From Ettlia oleoabundans (Eukaryota > Chlorophyta > Chlorophyceae > Chlamydomonadales), in assembly GCA_019693395.1 (NCBI GenBank), contig JAAMXP010002370.1, forward strand, positions 51,726 to 115,725: DNA of 64,000 bases. The letters are read 5' to 3'. Positions within the stretch are counted from its first letter, which is position 1; every line of letters begins with the position of its first letter. The translations under genes and the position numbers were made by a program. This document shows positions 36,399 to 45,884 of this stretch, piece after piece. Under the pieces are notes generated by a model that saw only the letters and a program-made list of their open reading frames with translations, ran no database searches and was not told the origin of the DNA.

Positions 36399-39227
36399 AT
36401 GTCGAAGCAGGAGGGAAAAGTGTTCATAGGAGGCCTGAGCTGGGAGACTACAGGTGGGTGTGTAATGGTGTGGCAGGCGGGGCATGCAGCCAGCAGCGCA
36501 GCAGCGAGCAGGGCAGCTACCAGGGCGCTGGCGGCCCGCCGGTTAGCACAACTTTGCCTTGGCGCGTCAGAGGCAGAAGCTGCCCTGGCCAGCAGTCAGC
36601 TGTAACCGCTGGAGTTGCCTTTGAAGGTCTGGGAAAACAGCAAGGTGGAGCTTGTAGCTTTAATGGAAAGAACCTGTACGCATTGCCGGCACCCCTCACT
36701 GGTGGCCACCGGCGCGCTGTTGTGACCTGCTGCCCTCTGTCCCCATACCTGCCTTCTCCAGTTCCTCCATTGCGCCCCATACCTCTCTTTACCTCCTTAC
36801 TGTTGCAGATCAGAAGCTGCGGGCCTACTTTGAAAACTATGGGACGGTGCAGGAGGCGTTTGTATCTTACGACAAACACACCGGGCGCCCCCGCGGCTTT
36901 GGGTTTGTTGTCTTTGCCGACCCAATCATCGCTGACAAGGTGGGTGTCATACTGTGCGCACAGTCTGAAGCAGAGTGAAGGTGCAGGCAGCCGGGAGATG
37001 GAAGGTCGTGAGGGAAAGAAGGGTTTCACTGTTGCGGAAGATGGGCCTGCTCAGCTTTGCAGCTGGCGGGTGATGCGTTAGGAGGAAGGAGGACGTAAAT
37101 TTTGGCCTCATCTTTAAGGATTAAGGATTACTCTGATGAATGTGGGGAGTATGTTATGTCTGCCACTGCGTGCAGGTGATCAGCGTGCAGCACACAATTG
37201 ACCGGCGTGAGGTTGAGGCCAAGCGTGCGCTGCCCAAGGAGGAGAGCCCCGTCAGCAAAGACCAGCAGGCTGTGGCCAGCGGGCAGCGCACCAAAAAGAT
37301 CTTTGTGGGGGGGCTGGCGCCCACGGTGGACGAGGCGGCCTTCAGGGCTTACTTTGAGGAGTTTGGCCAGGTGGGTGGGTTGAGTGGTACAGTGGGCTGG
37401 CACAAGTGTGGGCGCCGGTGTTGTTCTTGGGGTGGGCCCCTGCCCCTCACCATGATGAGTTGGGGATGGCAGTCGACACCCGTGAAACACACATCCGCTG
37501 TGGGCCTGTTCTCTGTTTGTCGGACAAGCCGCCCTGCTGCTGACAGTGCTGCATTCCTTGCCTGCTGATAGGGTTGCATTGCCCTTCTAACGCTGGTCCT
37601 GCTTGCACATGTCCTTGATTTGTTTGCTTATGGTTGCCCATGCCTTGTATTTGTAGCTTTATATTTGCTTGCTTTCATTTGCATCTTCATCTTAAGCTTT
37701 CCTGCTGTGGTCCCACACCGTGCAGGTCGATGATGCTGTGGTGATGTTTGATCACGAGAACAAGCGGCCCCGCGGCTTTGGGTTCATCACATTCCAAGGT
37801 AATACTTTGCACTTTACTGTGGCAGTCTCGTGGCATGCAGGGAACCGCGGCCTCTGCTGGTTTGAGGCAGAGCCACAGTGCCGGCAGGGGTATCGACCTT
37901 TACAAACCCAGCCGCCCAGCTTTTTACGAGCTAATGAACCGCCATACATCAGCTCCAGCATTTTGCAGCCCTTTTGTGCAGCTGGCTCCCGACAGCCTGC
38001 CAGTTCTTCTGGCTGTTCACACCGCGTCCTGTCATAGCTCCGCTCCTGCTGGCCCTGCTGACTCCCTGCGCACCTGACTCTCTCCCAGCTGACGTGATTG
38101 CGTTGCAGATGAGGAGGCTGTGGAGGCGGTGTTTGGACGCGGCACCATCCAGACCATCCACGACAAACAAATCGAGATCAAGCGGGCGGTTCCGCGCGAC
38201 AGCATGCCGCCCAGCCCTCGCACCCTGCCCCACCGCTCGCCCATTGCGCCGCCGCACCACGCTGCCGGCGTTGGGCCTCATGCATACGATCATGGCCCGC
38301 CCCCCGATATGTGGCACCCACGGCGCGGCCCACCACCGCAGTATGGCGGCCGTGCCGGGTACGGCGGCAACAGCGGCGGCCCGGCAGGCTATGGGGGAGG
38401 CTACCGCGGTGGCGGTGGGTATGGGCACGGCCCCGGCCCCGGCCACATGCACAGCAGCATGGCCCATCACCACGCCGGCTATGGAGGCAGCAGTGGTGGC
38501 CGCCCAACGGGCATGCGCAGTCCACCACACCACATTGGCAATGGCGCCAGCAGCCTCCCGCCCCAGCCCTTCACGCCCCCGGCAGTAGTTACAGGTAGGG
38601 GGCCCCCGGTGTCCTCCCACCCTGCACCAGACTCTCGCTTCTCATAAGCAAGCACATTGCCAGGCTTGAGAAACTTTTCAGGAAGCATTGCAGCATGCAA
38701 GCCTTCTCATCTCTCCTCCCGTGCCGTTTGCTTTTGTTTGTGCAGGCATCCCCGCCAACATGGCAACAACGCCGGAGGGTGCAGCCGCCATTGCCAGCAG
38801 CCAGGTGGCTGCCGCGCTGCCGGTGATGGGCAACACGCACAGCCACACACACACACACACATCCATGGCTGGCATGACACATCAGAGCCAGCTGGCGGCC
38901 ATGTCAGCAGCAGCCACTGCGCCGCTGCAACCCCAGCTTGTGGCCAGCTTTGGCGGGCTTCCTGGCAACGTTCAGGCGGCAGCGGCGGCGGCAGCGCACC
39001 TTGGATCACCGCCGGGCGCCTACGGGCTGCCCGATGCCACCTCGGCGGCCACCGCGGCGCAGCAGCACGCGGCAGCACAGGCACAAGCTCAGGCGCAGGC
39101 AGCCGCACACAACCTGGCTGAGCTTCAGCAGCAGGTGTCCCTCAGCACCTCCCTGGCCCAGGCGCAGCTGCAGCAGGCGCAGGCGGCGCAGCAGCATCAG
39201 CAGGCGCAGGCTGCAATCTGGAGCTGA
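36399..39227 (+). CDS. Two-RRM hnRNP-type RNA-binding protein (Musashi/DAZAP1/RNP1-like)
   Basis: Six exons: 36399-36453, 36809-36939, 37176-37370, 37726-37798, 38109-38594, 38746-39227; 473 aa. RRM1 has RNP2 KVFIGGLSW and RNP1 RGFGFVVF. RRM2 has RNP2 KIFVGGLAP and RNP1 RGFGFITF. The linker VISVQHTIDRREVEAKRA and the second-RRM end KQIEIKRAVPRD are typical of plant hnRNP A/B and Musashi-like proteins, which bind mRNA in nucleus and cytoplasm. The C-terminal half is low complexity: a Gly/Tyr-rich part (YGGGYRGGGGYGHG) that could favour condensates, a His-Thr run encoded by a CA repeat, and an Ala/Gln tail. The first AUG fits the RRM start directly. Specific RNA targets are unknown. Confidence 0.93.
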
Positions 39228-40769
39228 GCTGGTGCCACTGAGGCGCTGCCAGCTTGGCAGCCTGTGAGGCCTTTATGCCACCGCCTGCCCTGGTAGCAGC
39301 CAGAGGTGCAAGCTTGATGCCTGCTACTCACCCGCTCAACCACCACCAACCACCCACACCTGACTCAGCATTGATCATCAGCACAATAAGGTGGGAGTCC
39401 TTCGCGCACCACCAGTTTTACAATTTGGTTGGTAGAAGCTACAATTTGGTTGGTAGAAGCAGGGAGCTGATTCCTGAGGGACGGGTTAGCCTTAGCGCCA
39501 CTGTTGTTTCTCAATGCCAGCTTGAACCCGTGGCCTTTGCCGTGTCGCACTAGCGGCGTTGCGTCGCCAGGATCTCACCTCTAGTTGTTTGGCTCTCACT
39601 TGCTGTGTATACCCGAAGAGGGCCCAGTCCCCATTTTAGCCACCACCTCTCATGAACTCACTTGCTTGCTCGATCACTCAAACTTTGCCGGCAGGCGGTG
39701 GGAATGGCTGCGCCCGCCCATTCGAGGGCACGCCTCCCTCCACCCGCCAACGATTCCTCTGTCCAAGGATTGTACCCGTCTTTGTTGCCGCTGCCGGCGC
39801 TCCTGGGACCCGGCATGCAACTTACATTCTTGTTTTAGAGCGTCCGCTCATCCTGAGCACAACCCTTCCTCCCCTGCATATTTGCGCTTGCTTGCTATAC
39901 TCTCCACTGCTCCTGACCGACCCAAAACCTGTCTTGATTGTTGCTGCTCACCATATTAGGGCTAGGAGGCACTGGAGTTGTCAGGCGACCACCGCCGGTT
40001 TTTCATAGGAATGCAGGCGCTACAACGGCGCCCGCCGCGCAGATTGGCATGCAGCTGTCCATCGGTTATGTAGCGTTGCATGGGTGCCAGTTTTCGGCAC
40101 CCTCCCCCATCCGTTTGTTTGGGCTACCTCAGGTTTCTTCAGATCTCGTTTTACCAGGAATAGCTTTTGCTTGATAGGGTTCCATATGTTGCACAGCAGC
40201 AGGCAGAACATGACCCATCCCCTCTCCACCGTGTCTGCATTTCCCCCTCCCATGCACCTTCCCCCCGTCTCTGTGTTTTGTTTGACTGCGCTACGTACAG
40301 TACCAATATGCTTGTGTCTCCCCTCATGGTGCCAGCTGGCGCAAGTTGGTGACTGGCCGCCTTGTGCTGCACATGCACCAGGCCTGCCGCCCGGGCTGCC
40401 CTGTATAAAAGCCAAGCTAGTCAGTACCCGGCCGCAGTGCCCAGCCAAACTTATGAGATTAGACGTTGAGGAGCGAATCAGCAGCCGGCAGGAACAGGAA
40501 CAGAGGCATAGCATGTCATCTATGAGGCACTGCAGCTTGTGTGGCTGGTTGCAGTAAGCTCCAGTAGCACCACCGTGTTGCTGCAGATGTTGTAGGATAA
40601 CAGTCCCACACCAGCCGAAATAGCCCAATCAGGCCAACACGCAGTGATAATGAGAAATACCTGCCGATAGCTTGAATAACGGAAATAAGGAAATGGTTGC
40701 CAGAGGTTCAGGCGGCACCACAACCTCGTCTCCTGCTACAGCAGATGTGGCTGCCGCAAGACTGATGTG
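39228..40769. other. Convergent intergenic region, 1.5 kb
   Basis: Lies between the stops of the RNA-binding protein gene (+) and the second FAD monooxygenase (-). It contains the short tandem repeat at 39420 and an isolated TATAAAA at 40404, but no reading frame with domain character. Probably two 3' UTRs and spacer. Confidence 0.5.
39420..39460. repeat. 21-base tandem duplication
   Basis: ACAATTTGGTTGGTAGAAGC occurs twice in direct succession (39420-39440 and 39441-39460) downstream of the RNA-binding protein gene. Confidence 0.95.
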
Positions 40770-43088
40770 TTAGGCGCCACTGTGACGCCTTCGTCTCTCA
40801 GGAAACTGCGACTGCGTGCCGATTCTGCGCCCCACTTCTACAAGGTACTCGGCCAGCTGCTGCTGACTGGCGTCATACTCCCGCAGGGCAGGCTGCAGCT
40901 GGAAGTTGTTGTGTTGCAGGCAGGCTGCCAGTGCCATGGCGTTGACCGCAGCCTTAGTGGTGCCTGCAGAGTGCTTTGAGCACAGATGCATCTCTATGTT
41001 GTACATATATGTATGGATGGATGTACGTAACTGCCACAGAACCAGCGAGAAAGCCTCAAGTGAGTGTGCAGGCATGCATGCCTACAGCACCGTGCCTACT
41101 GCTAGTGCTGCCGCCGCTGCTGAACCCTCCTTACCTGCTGCTGTGTGGGGCCTGAGGATGCACCCAGAGTCCCCCAGAAGGCAGCAGTTGTGGGTCAGCA
41201 CCAGAGTAGGTGAGTGCATGTCGTGGATGGCCTGGATGAAGATTTCTCGTGTCTGGAACACCAGATCCGCCAAAACTGGTGCCAGCACCTGCAGTCAGCA
41301 AGTTACAATGGTGCAGTGTCACTGTTTCACAGTGGATGCTCTCACAAACTTGTGAGCCAAAGTTTTTGGCGCTGCTATGCGCGTGCGTATGCCTCAGCAC
41401 AAACCCAACGTGCTGCACTGGTAAGCGAGCTGACAACCTCAGTTCTTTACCTCAAGGGCCGCCCGTCTGCGCTCTGCCGCCACCTCCGGGCGCAGCAGCC
41501 CACGTGGCACGCTGTACAAGTGCTGGTGGCCATGCACGTCCCGCAGCAGAGCTGGCAGCTCCTCCTCTTTGCAGTTTGTGTACCAGACCTGTCAGCAATG
41601 AGACTGCTTGTGTGCTCTTTCAGCAATGAAGGTGTAAGAGGTCACTAGAGGTGCCAGCAATCATGCCTTGTCAGAGGAGAACAGCTGGTCATGTTGTTGA
41701 AGGACGCATAAGTAGCATGTAGGGAGCAGGCAGGTGGGTTACCCAATTGACGCGCCTCCTGCCCGGCTGTGTTGAGCCGTCAGCACCAGGGATGACGTAT
41801 GCCAGGATGTGGGAGCGAGACATCTGCACCCGTACGCATTTGCAGCATGGCATGTGCTTCGCAAATGTGTGAAGGTGACTGCAGGGGTGGGATCGATGCA
41901 CTGCACCCGGGCACAACCCATCTTTTTCAACCCAACTTCCTCACAGGGAGCATCAGCACCACACGTGCCTGTTGTACGGTGAACTTGTTCCGCATGAACT
42001 CCAGTACCCCAGGGGGCAAGTCAGCCTCCGGCGCAAGCCCACGCCATGCGACATAGCCCTGCAGAACCGCACTTGGGCCAAACGGCTGTGCATCTCTTGC
42101 TTGTGTGCGGCCAGGAAAAAAACAGCCATCCCTCCCTGTAACCCACCCCCAATACCCAGCCTGTTTTCTTGGGCATCAATAAGTCGCGATCGTGTCTTCA
42201 TGCAGCTACAGCTTGCCTGATACTCACTCTTCACTTCAGGCAGGAATGTACGGCGCACGAGAGATCCTGGCCCATCACAGCCAACAAGCAAGTCACCAGT
42301 GAACCGCTGCTCGCCCTGCAGAGTAACGCTCACGCCGTCTGGCAGAGACGAAAGGCCCGTCACTGTGCTGCTGCTGTGATATGCGTCAGGCGGCACTCGC
42401 CCCTTGATTGCCCTGCAACAGTGTGAGACGATTGAGGGATGGATGCTCCGTAATCACGCATAACCTGCAGCGCATGCACAGCACAAAACCCATATGCACC
42501 GCTGAAATTGGCGCAGACCAGCAGCCCTGCCTGTGTAGCACATCCCAAGCAGAGAACAACTGGGGGTTGTCGTCGCCGCCAAGCACTGCACCGCCTGCGT
42601 CAACATACTGCCGGCCAGCTGACTTGACACACACATCCTCCTGCACGGAGGGCGGGTGGTACTTGAGATAAAACATGTTGCATGACATCCAAGTACAGCG
42701 GTGATGGTGGCCCAAGCTGGCTGCTCCAGACAGTGACGCCACAGGCCTCCTAGCTGATATGGCAACATTGTACGGCACTCACCACATGATCCGTAACCTT
42801 GTACCTCAGCAGGAAGTCGGCCATGTCTGGCTGGACCACCAGGCCCGCCCCTGCCGCCTTTAGGTCCCCTGCCGCACGCTCAACCACAGACACACGGCAG
42901 CCCACTTCCCCAAGAGCCAGTGCCGCACAGCAACCACCCATGGAGCCTCCCACGATCAGGACCCTGGGCGGGGTGGGTGCATCTCGCGGGTGTACGCTGT
43001 GTGCAGCAGGAGCGGGCTGCTGAGGGGCATGCGCCGCCAGCTTTTCATAGCCTGGTGCTGGCACCTCAGCTGGCCAAACACGATCCAT
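40770..43088 (-). CDS. FAD-dependent monooxygenase, dihydroxypyridine hydroxylase-like
   Basis: Eight exons: 43088-42783, 42640-42531, 42412-42217, 42058-41945, 41823-41743, 41588-41451, 41288-41135, 40963-40770; 430 aa. PHBH-fold motifs in order: dinucleotide-binding VLIVGGSMGGCCAALAL with acidic end VVERA, DG motif LLVGCDGPGSLVRR, and GD motif LLGDSGCILRPHTAAG followed by TTKAAVNAMALA. GYVAWRGL, YVIPGADGS and GRRRVNWVWY resemble bacterial 2,6-dihydroxypyridine 3-hydroxylase-type enzymes more than plant zeaxanthin epoxidase. Substrate unknown; an aromatic or heteroaromatic ring is expected. Start: ATG 43088 directly precedes the Rossmann region, though the frame is open further upstream. Intron 3 has a GC donor. 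Exon 2 and exon 4 ends each have an in-frame alternative (42519; 41969). It lies 272 bases downstream of the extradiol dioxygenase on the same strand. Confidence 0.86.
42059..42216 (-). other. GC-AG intron in second FAD monooxygenase
   Basis: On the gene strand the intron starts GCAAGC after TATCAG and ends CTGCAG. It joins LPEVKSEYQ to GYVAWRGL, the spacing expected in the family. GT donors nearby break the frame or delete the Tyr. Confidence 0.7.
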
Positions 43089-43359
43089 ACGCAGTCCGGG
43101 AACGAGTTGAGTGCGAAAAGCTCCTGTTTTCACTGCCAACGTGCGACGAGGCCACTCGACGAACCCCAGTCCAAACGTTTCTACAACTGAGCAACCGTCC
43201 AGAGAGCATATAACTTGATTCAGTGTTCGCAGACAATATACACAAGCTGGGTTTGCCTTGTGTGTACGACGAAAGCCAGGAAAGAAAAGATGCCACATGA
43301 CTAGGCCGGTACACGACGCAGCATGCCATAGCGGGCCTACTTCAAGCCTCTTGTCCTGC

Positions 43360-44965
43360 TCAACCCCACTGCACTGACGTGCACTTGACTCCCATTGCCA
43401 AGTCGTCAAACACCAGTCTCCCCCTCTCGCCCTTGCCAGCGCCGAACGCCACGTGCAACGGCAGCAAGTGTTCCTCACGTGGGTGAGCATACGCGCCCTC
43501 TGGCGCAGTGCGCCATGCTGCCAGCAACTCGGTGCGCTTTTCTGCAGGTGATGAAGGAGCAAGGGCATGCTGAAATAGAATCATGGCAAATTGAAAAAAC
43601 TTTCAGTTCGGCTTTGCTTGACATACAAGTGTGACTGCCCTGAGCCCATGTCAGCCTGCTGTCTGCCTTATCAACCAACCAAGCCCCAACATCAAAAGCC
43701 CGCCTCTTCCCATCCAGCAGCCACCTACCATAGCTGAGCGAGGGGTTGGAGCACACGTACTGCAGCCACTCATCAAAGCGCTTGCTGCGTTCCAAGGTGC
43801 TGTTATCACCACCCCTGGCAGCGAAGAGGGCAGGCAGGTTGTGGAATGAGGACCCGGAGCCAATGATTGCGACACCCTCGTCCCGCAGGGGCGCCAGGGC
43901 TTCGCCCATACGAATGTGCTCCTGAACGCAGGAAGTAAGGTATGTAGCGAGACCCCAAACAGTGACTGGCGTGGCAGGTGAGCAGAGACCAAGAGGCAGT
44001 CGGTTATGATCAACTTTAGCTTAGCCTGGTATTTCTAGAGCTGTGCAGCTGAAGAGCAGCCTTGGCAGGACAGCATAAAACAACTGAGCAGCCAGGGCAC
44101 CTGGGGGTCGAGTGATTCCAGGAGCGACAGCTGCAGCACCGGGATGTTTGCCTCTGGGAACATGAGCATGAGTGGTATGAAGGTGCCATGGTCAAATCCG
44201 CGGTTGGAATCCTTGCGGCAATCAATCCCTGCTGCCTGCACAGTACAGATCAACATGGAAAGTTGCAAGGGGTGGGTTGTTGGAGAGCGAGGGTGAGCCC
44301 AGTAATTATTTACATGCCAAAGATTAGAGGAACAGCCGCAGCTGTCATAGATGCTTACGCCACATCTCTTTGCAAAAGGGTCGCCAGCACAGGTACTGTT
44401 GCCTGTTGGCAGTCACACCCACTTGCATCAGGCTGCACACCCTGTCTGCCGACCGGGGGCTGCCAGGTGCAGGGTACTTGAGCTCATACGCCTCTGGTGG
44501 GAAGCCATAATAGTCGTAGATCAAATCTGGGGCTGCTCCACTTGTCACTGTAGGCACGGCGGCTTCCCAGTGGCCGCTCACCACCAGCAGCGCCTTGGGA
44601 GGGGCCGGCAGCGTCGCAGCATATGACTTCAAGAATGCAGTGAGCTTTTGATGGCCTGGGCCGCCAATGACGGGGAAAGGTCCACCTGCACCGCCAATGC
44701 AGTGAGTAACTGTTGTGGGCGTGCAGCGCGAGTGAATGACAGATACGGGAAACGGTGCTGCCGAGTTTGGTGGCGCCAGCGGGGCAGGTTGCGTTGGTGA
44801 TGTCAATGGGAGTTGCCGCCCCTCAAACCCGCCCATGGATGGCTTTGAGCGTGAAAGTTTGAGGAGCAAAGCACAGGTTGTCCAACAACCAGCAAATCAG
44901 TAGGGTTCCCACTCACCGCCGTGCGTGATGTAGCAGCTAGGCGCTCTTTGGTGGTTTGCTTGCAT
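43360..44965 (-). CDS. LigB-family extradiol dioxygenase (4,5-DOPA dioxygenase-like)
   Basis: Five exons: 44965-44917, 44685-44423, 44235-44101, 43921-43729, 43541-43360; 273 aa, the usual length for the class. Family marks: ITHGGGPFPVI near the start (metal-ligand His), VVSGHWEA (His), FDHGTFIPL (His), [11 protein letters not shown] (His), and the C-terminal block [16 protein letters not shown]. The plant and bacterial members open the ring of DOPA or related catechols with Fe(II) or Zn and O2; in betalain plants this gives betalamic acid. The true substrate here cannot be told. ATG 44965 is the only ATG before the conserved HGG, and no targeting signal is obvious. It is flanked by arylamine N-acetyltransferase upstream and an FAD hydroxylase downstream on the same strand. 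Confidence 0.91.
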
Positions 44966-45125
44966 AACAACCGTTATGTGGCGATTGAGCGCTAGGGAAA
45001 CACGGTTTCTGAAAGCGCTAAGCGTTCGCTTGGCAACAGCGCTGGCAACAATCCGTCGAGCGGCAGCTGCTATGATAACTCTGAGCACAGGCAATTTGCA
45101 TGGGCTCAACTTAGAATGCGAATAG

Positions 45126-45368
45126 ATGAGTAGCCCGGTGGGGGTGGATGATGTCAGCCTGGCGCCGGCGCCGCCAATCCATGAATGCCTCCCGCGGCCG
45201 CCGCAGCAAGAACAGCCGTGCGACTTGGAACAGCCGCTGTCCTCATGGGCACTATGTTTCGCATATGCCCAGCAGCTCCGACAATTCAGCAAGCAGCAGT
45301 GGATAGTGCACCTGGTAAGGACTTATGCAGCACAGCAGAGCACGATGCAGCACAACAACGGTAAGTGA
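45126..45368 (+). CDS. Candidate small gene, first exon(s), unknown
   Basis: An open frame starting at ATG 45126 (MSSPVGVDDVSLAPAPP) runs in good codon style to a consensus donor (GTAAGT at 45361), after about 78 codons. It is Pro/Gln-rich, then helical (LCFAYAQQLRQFSKQQW). It lies head to head with the dioxygenase start, 160 bases away. I could not find a convincing second exon. One possible acceptor near 45689 leads into sequence antisense to the acetyltransferase gene. It may be a real small gene or just transcribed promoter sequence. No family recognised. Confidence 0.3.
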   Translation: MSSPVGVDDVSLAPAPPIHECLPRPPQQEQPCDLEQPLSSWALCFAYAQQLRQFSKQQWIVHLVRTYAAQQSTMQHNNGK

Positions 45369-45623
45369 ACACCTTCAGCACAGGGTTGTGACTCAATAGC
45401 CGATGAGAGATTTTACCTCCACCACGTTACACCCCAATGTCACCACTACACACAGCTTTGTCGGAACATAAGTTCAAAACTGGCAACCAAACAACTGCAA
45501 TTTCTCTGTCAAGTTGCAAACCAATAACTAAGTAAAGGCATCAAGAAACACAAAATTTGCTGTTTCATCAACCCCTTCGGGCCGTTCCTCTGCTGGCTTC
45601 CTCAACCCACGCCCAAGGGCGTA

Positions 45624-45624
45624 T

Positions 45625-45663
<39 letters not shown>
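45624..45663. repeat. (TTTC)n microsatellite
   Basis: About ten uninterrupted TTTC units. Confidence 0.97.
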
Positions 45664-45738
45664 GTTTCATCATCAATACTGGTGCAGGCAACAACCTGTC
45701 GAGTATGGCGCAGTGGGCATCCCCACCCTGGCGTTCGT

Positions 45739-45769
45739 GGGGGGTGGGGGGGGGGCGCGCGCGCGCGGT
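45739..45769. repeat. Poly-G and alternating CG tract
   Basis: A G-run followed by six or more alternating CG steps, a composition able to form Z-DNA or quadruplex structures. Confidence 0.8.
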
Positions 45770-45884
45770 CCAACGGCGACCAGCCACTGAGCCAAACGGC
45801 CAGTTGCTACACCACCCGCCCGCATCCCATGCCAGCTTCGCCCACCACCGTTGCAACAGCTTCACAAAAAGGCCAAGAGATGCT

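Larger units (their letters stand above)
45369..45884. other. Intergenic region with microsatellite and GC tract
   Basis: Contains a (TTTC)n repeat and a poly-G/alternating CG tract, between the candidate small gene and the stop of the acetyltransferase. No gene is seen. Confidence 0.6.

Noticed and set aside
37949..38620. Long minus-strand frame opposite the RNA-binding protein gene
   Set aside because: It is the antisense shadow of the Gly/His-rich exon; the plus strand has clear RRM domains continuing into it.
40404..40410. TATAAAA box
   Set aside because: No gene starts downstream on either strand within a sensible distance, so it is probably a chance match in a spacer between convergent genes.
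40020..40628. 202-codon minus-strand frame
   Set aside because: No recognisable domain, no splice partners, and antisense frames of similar length exist on the other strand.
43089..43568. Upstream extension of the second FAD monooxygenase frame
   Set aside because: The added residues have no conserved feature and overlap the last exon of the dioxygenase gene in another frame. ATG 43088 directly precedes the Rossmann fold.
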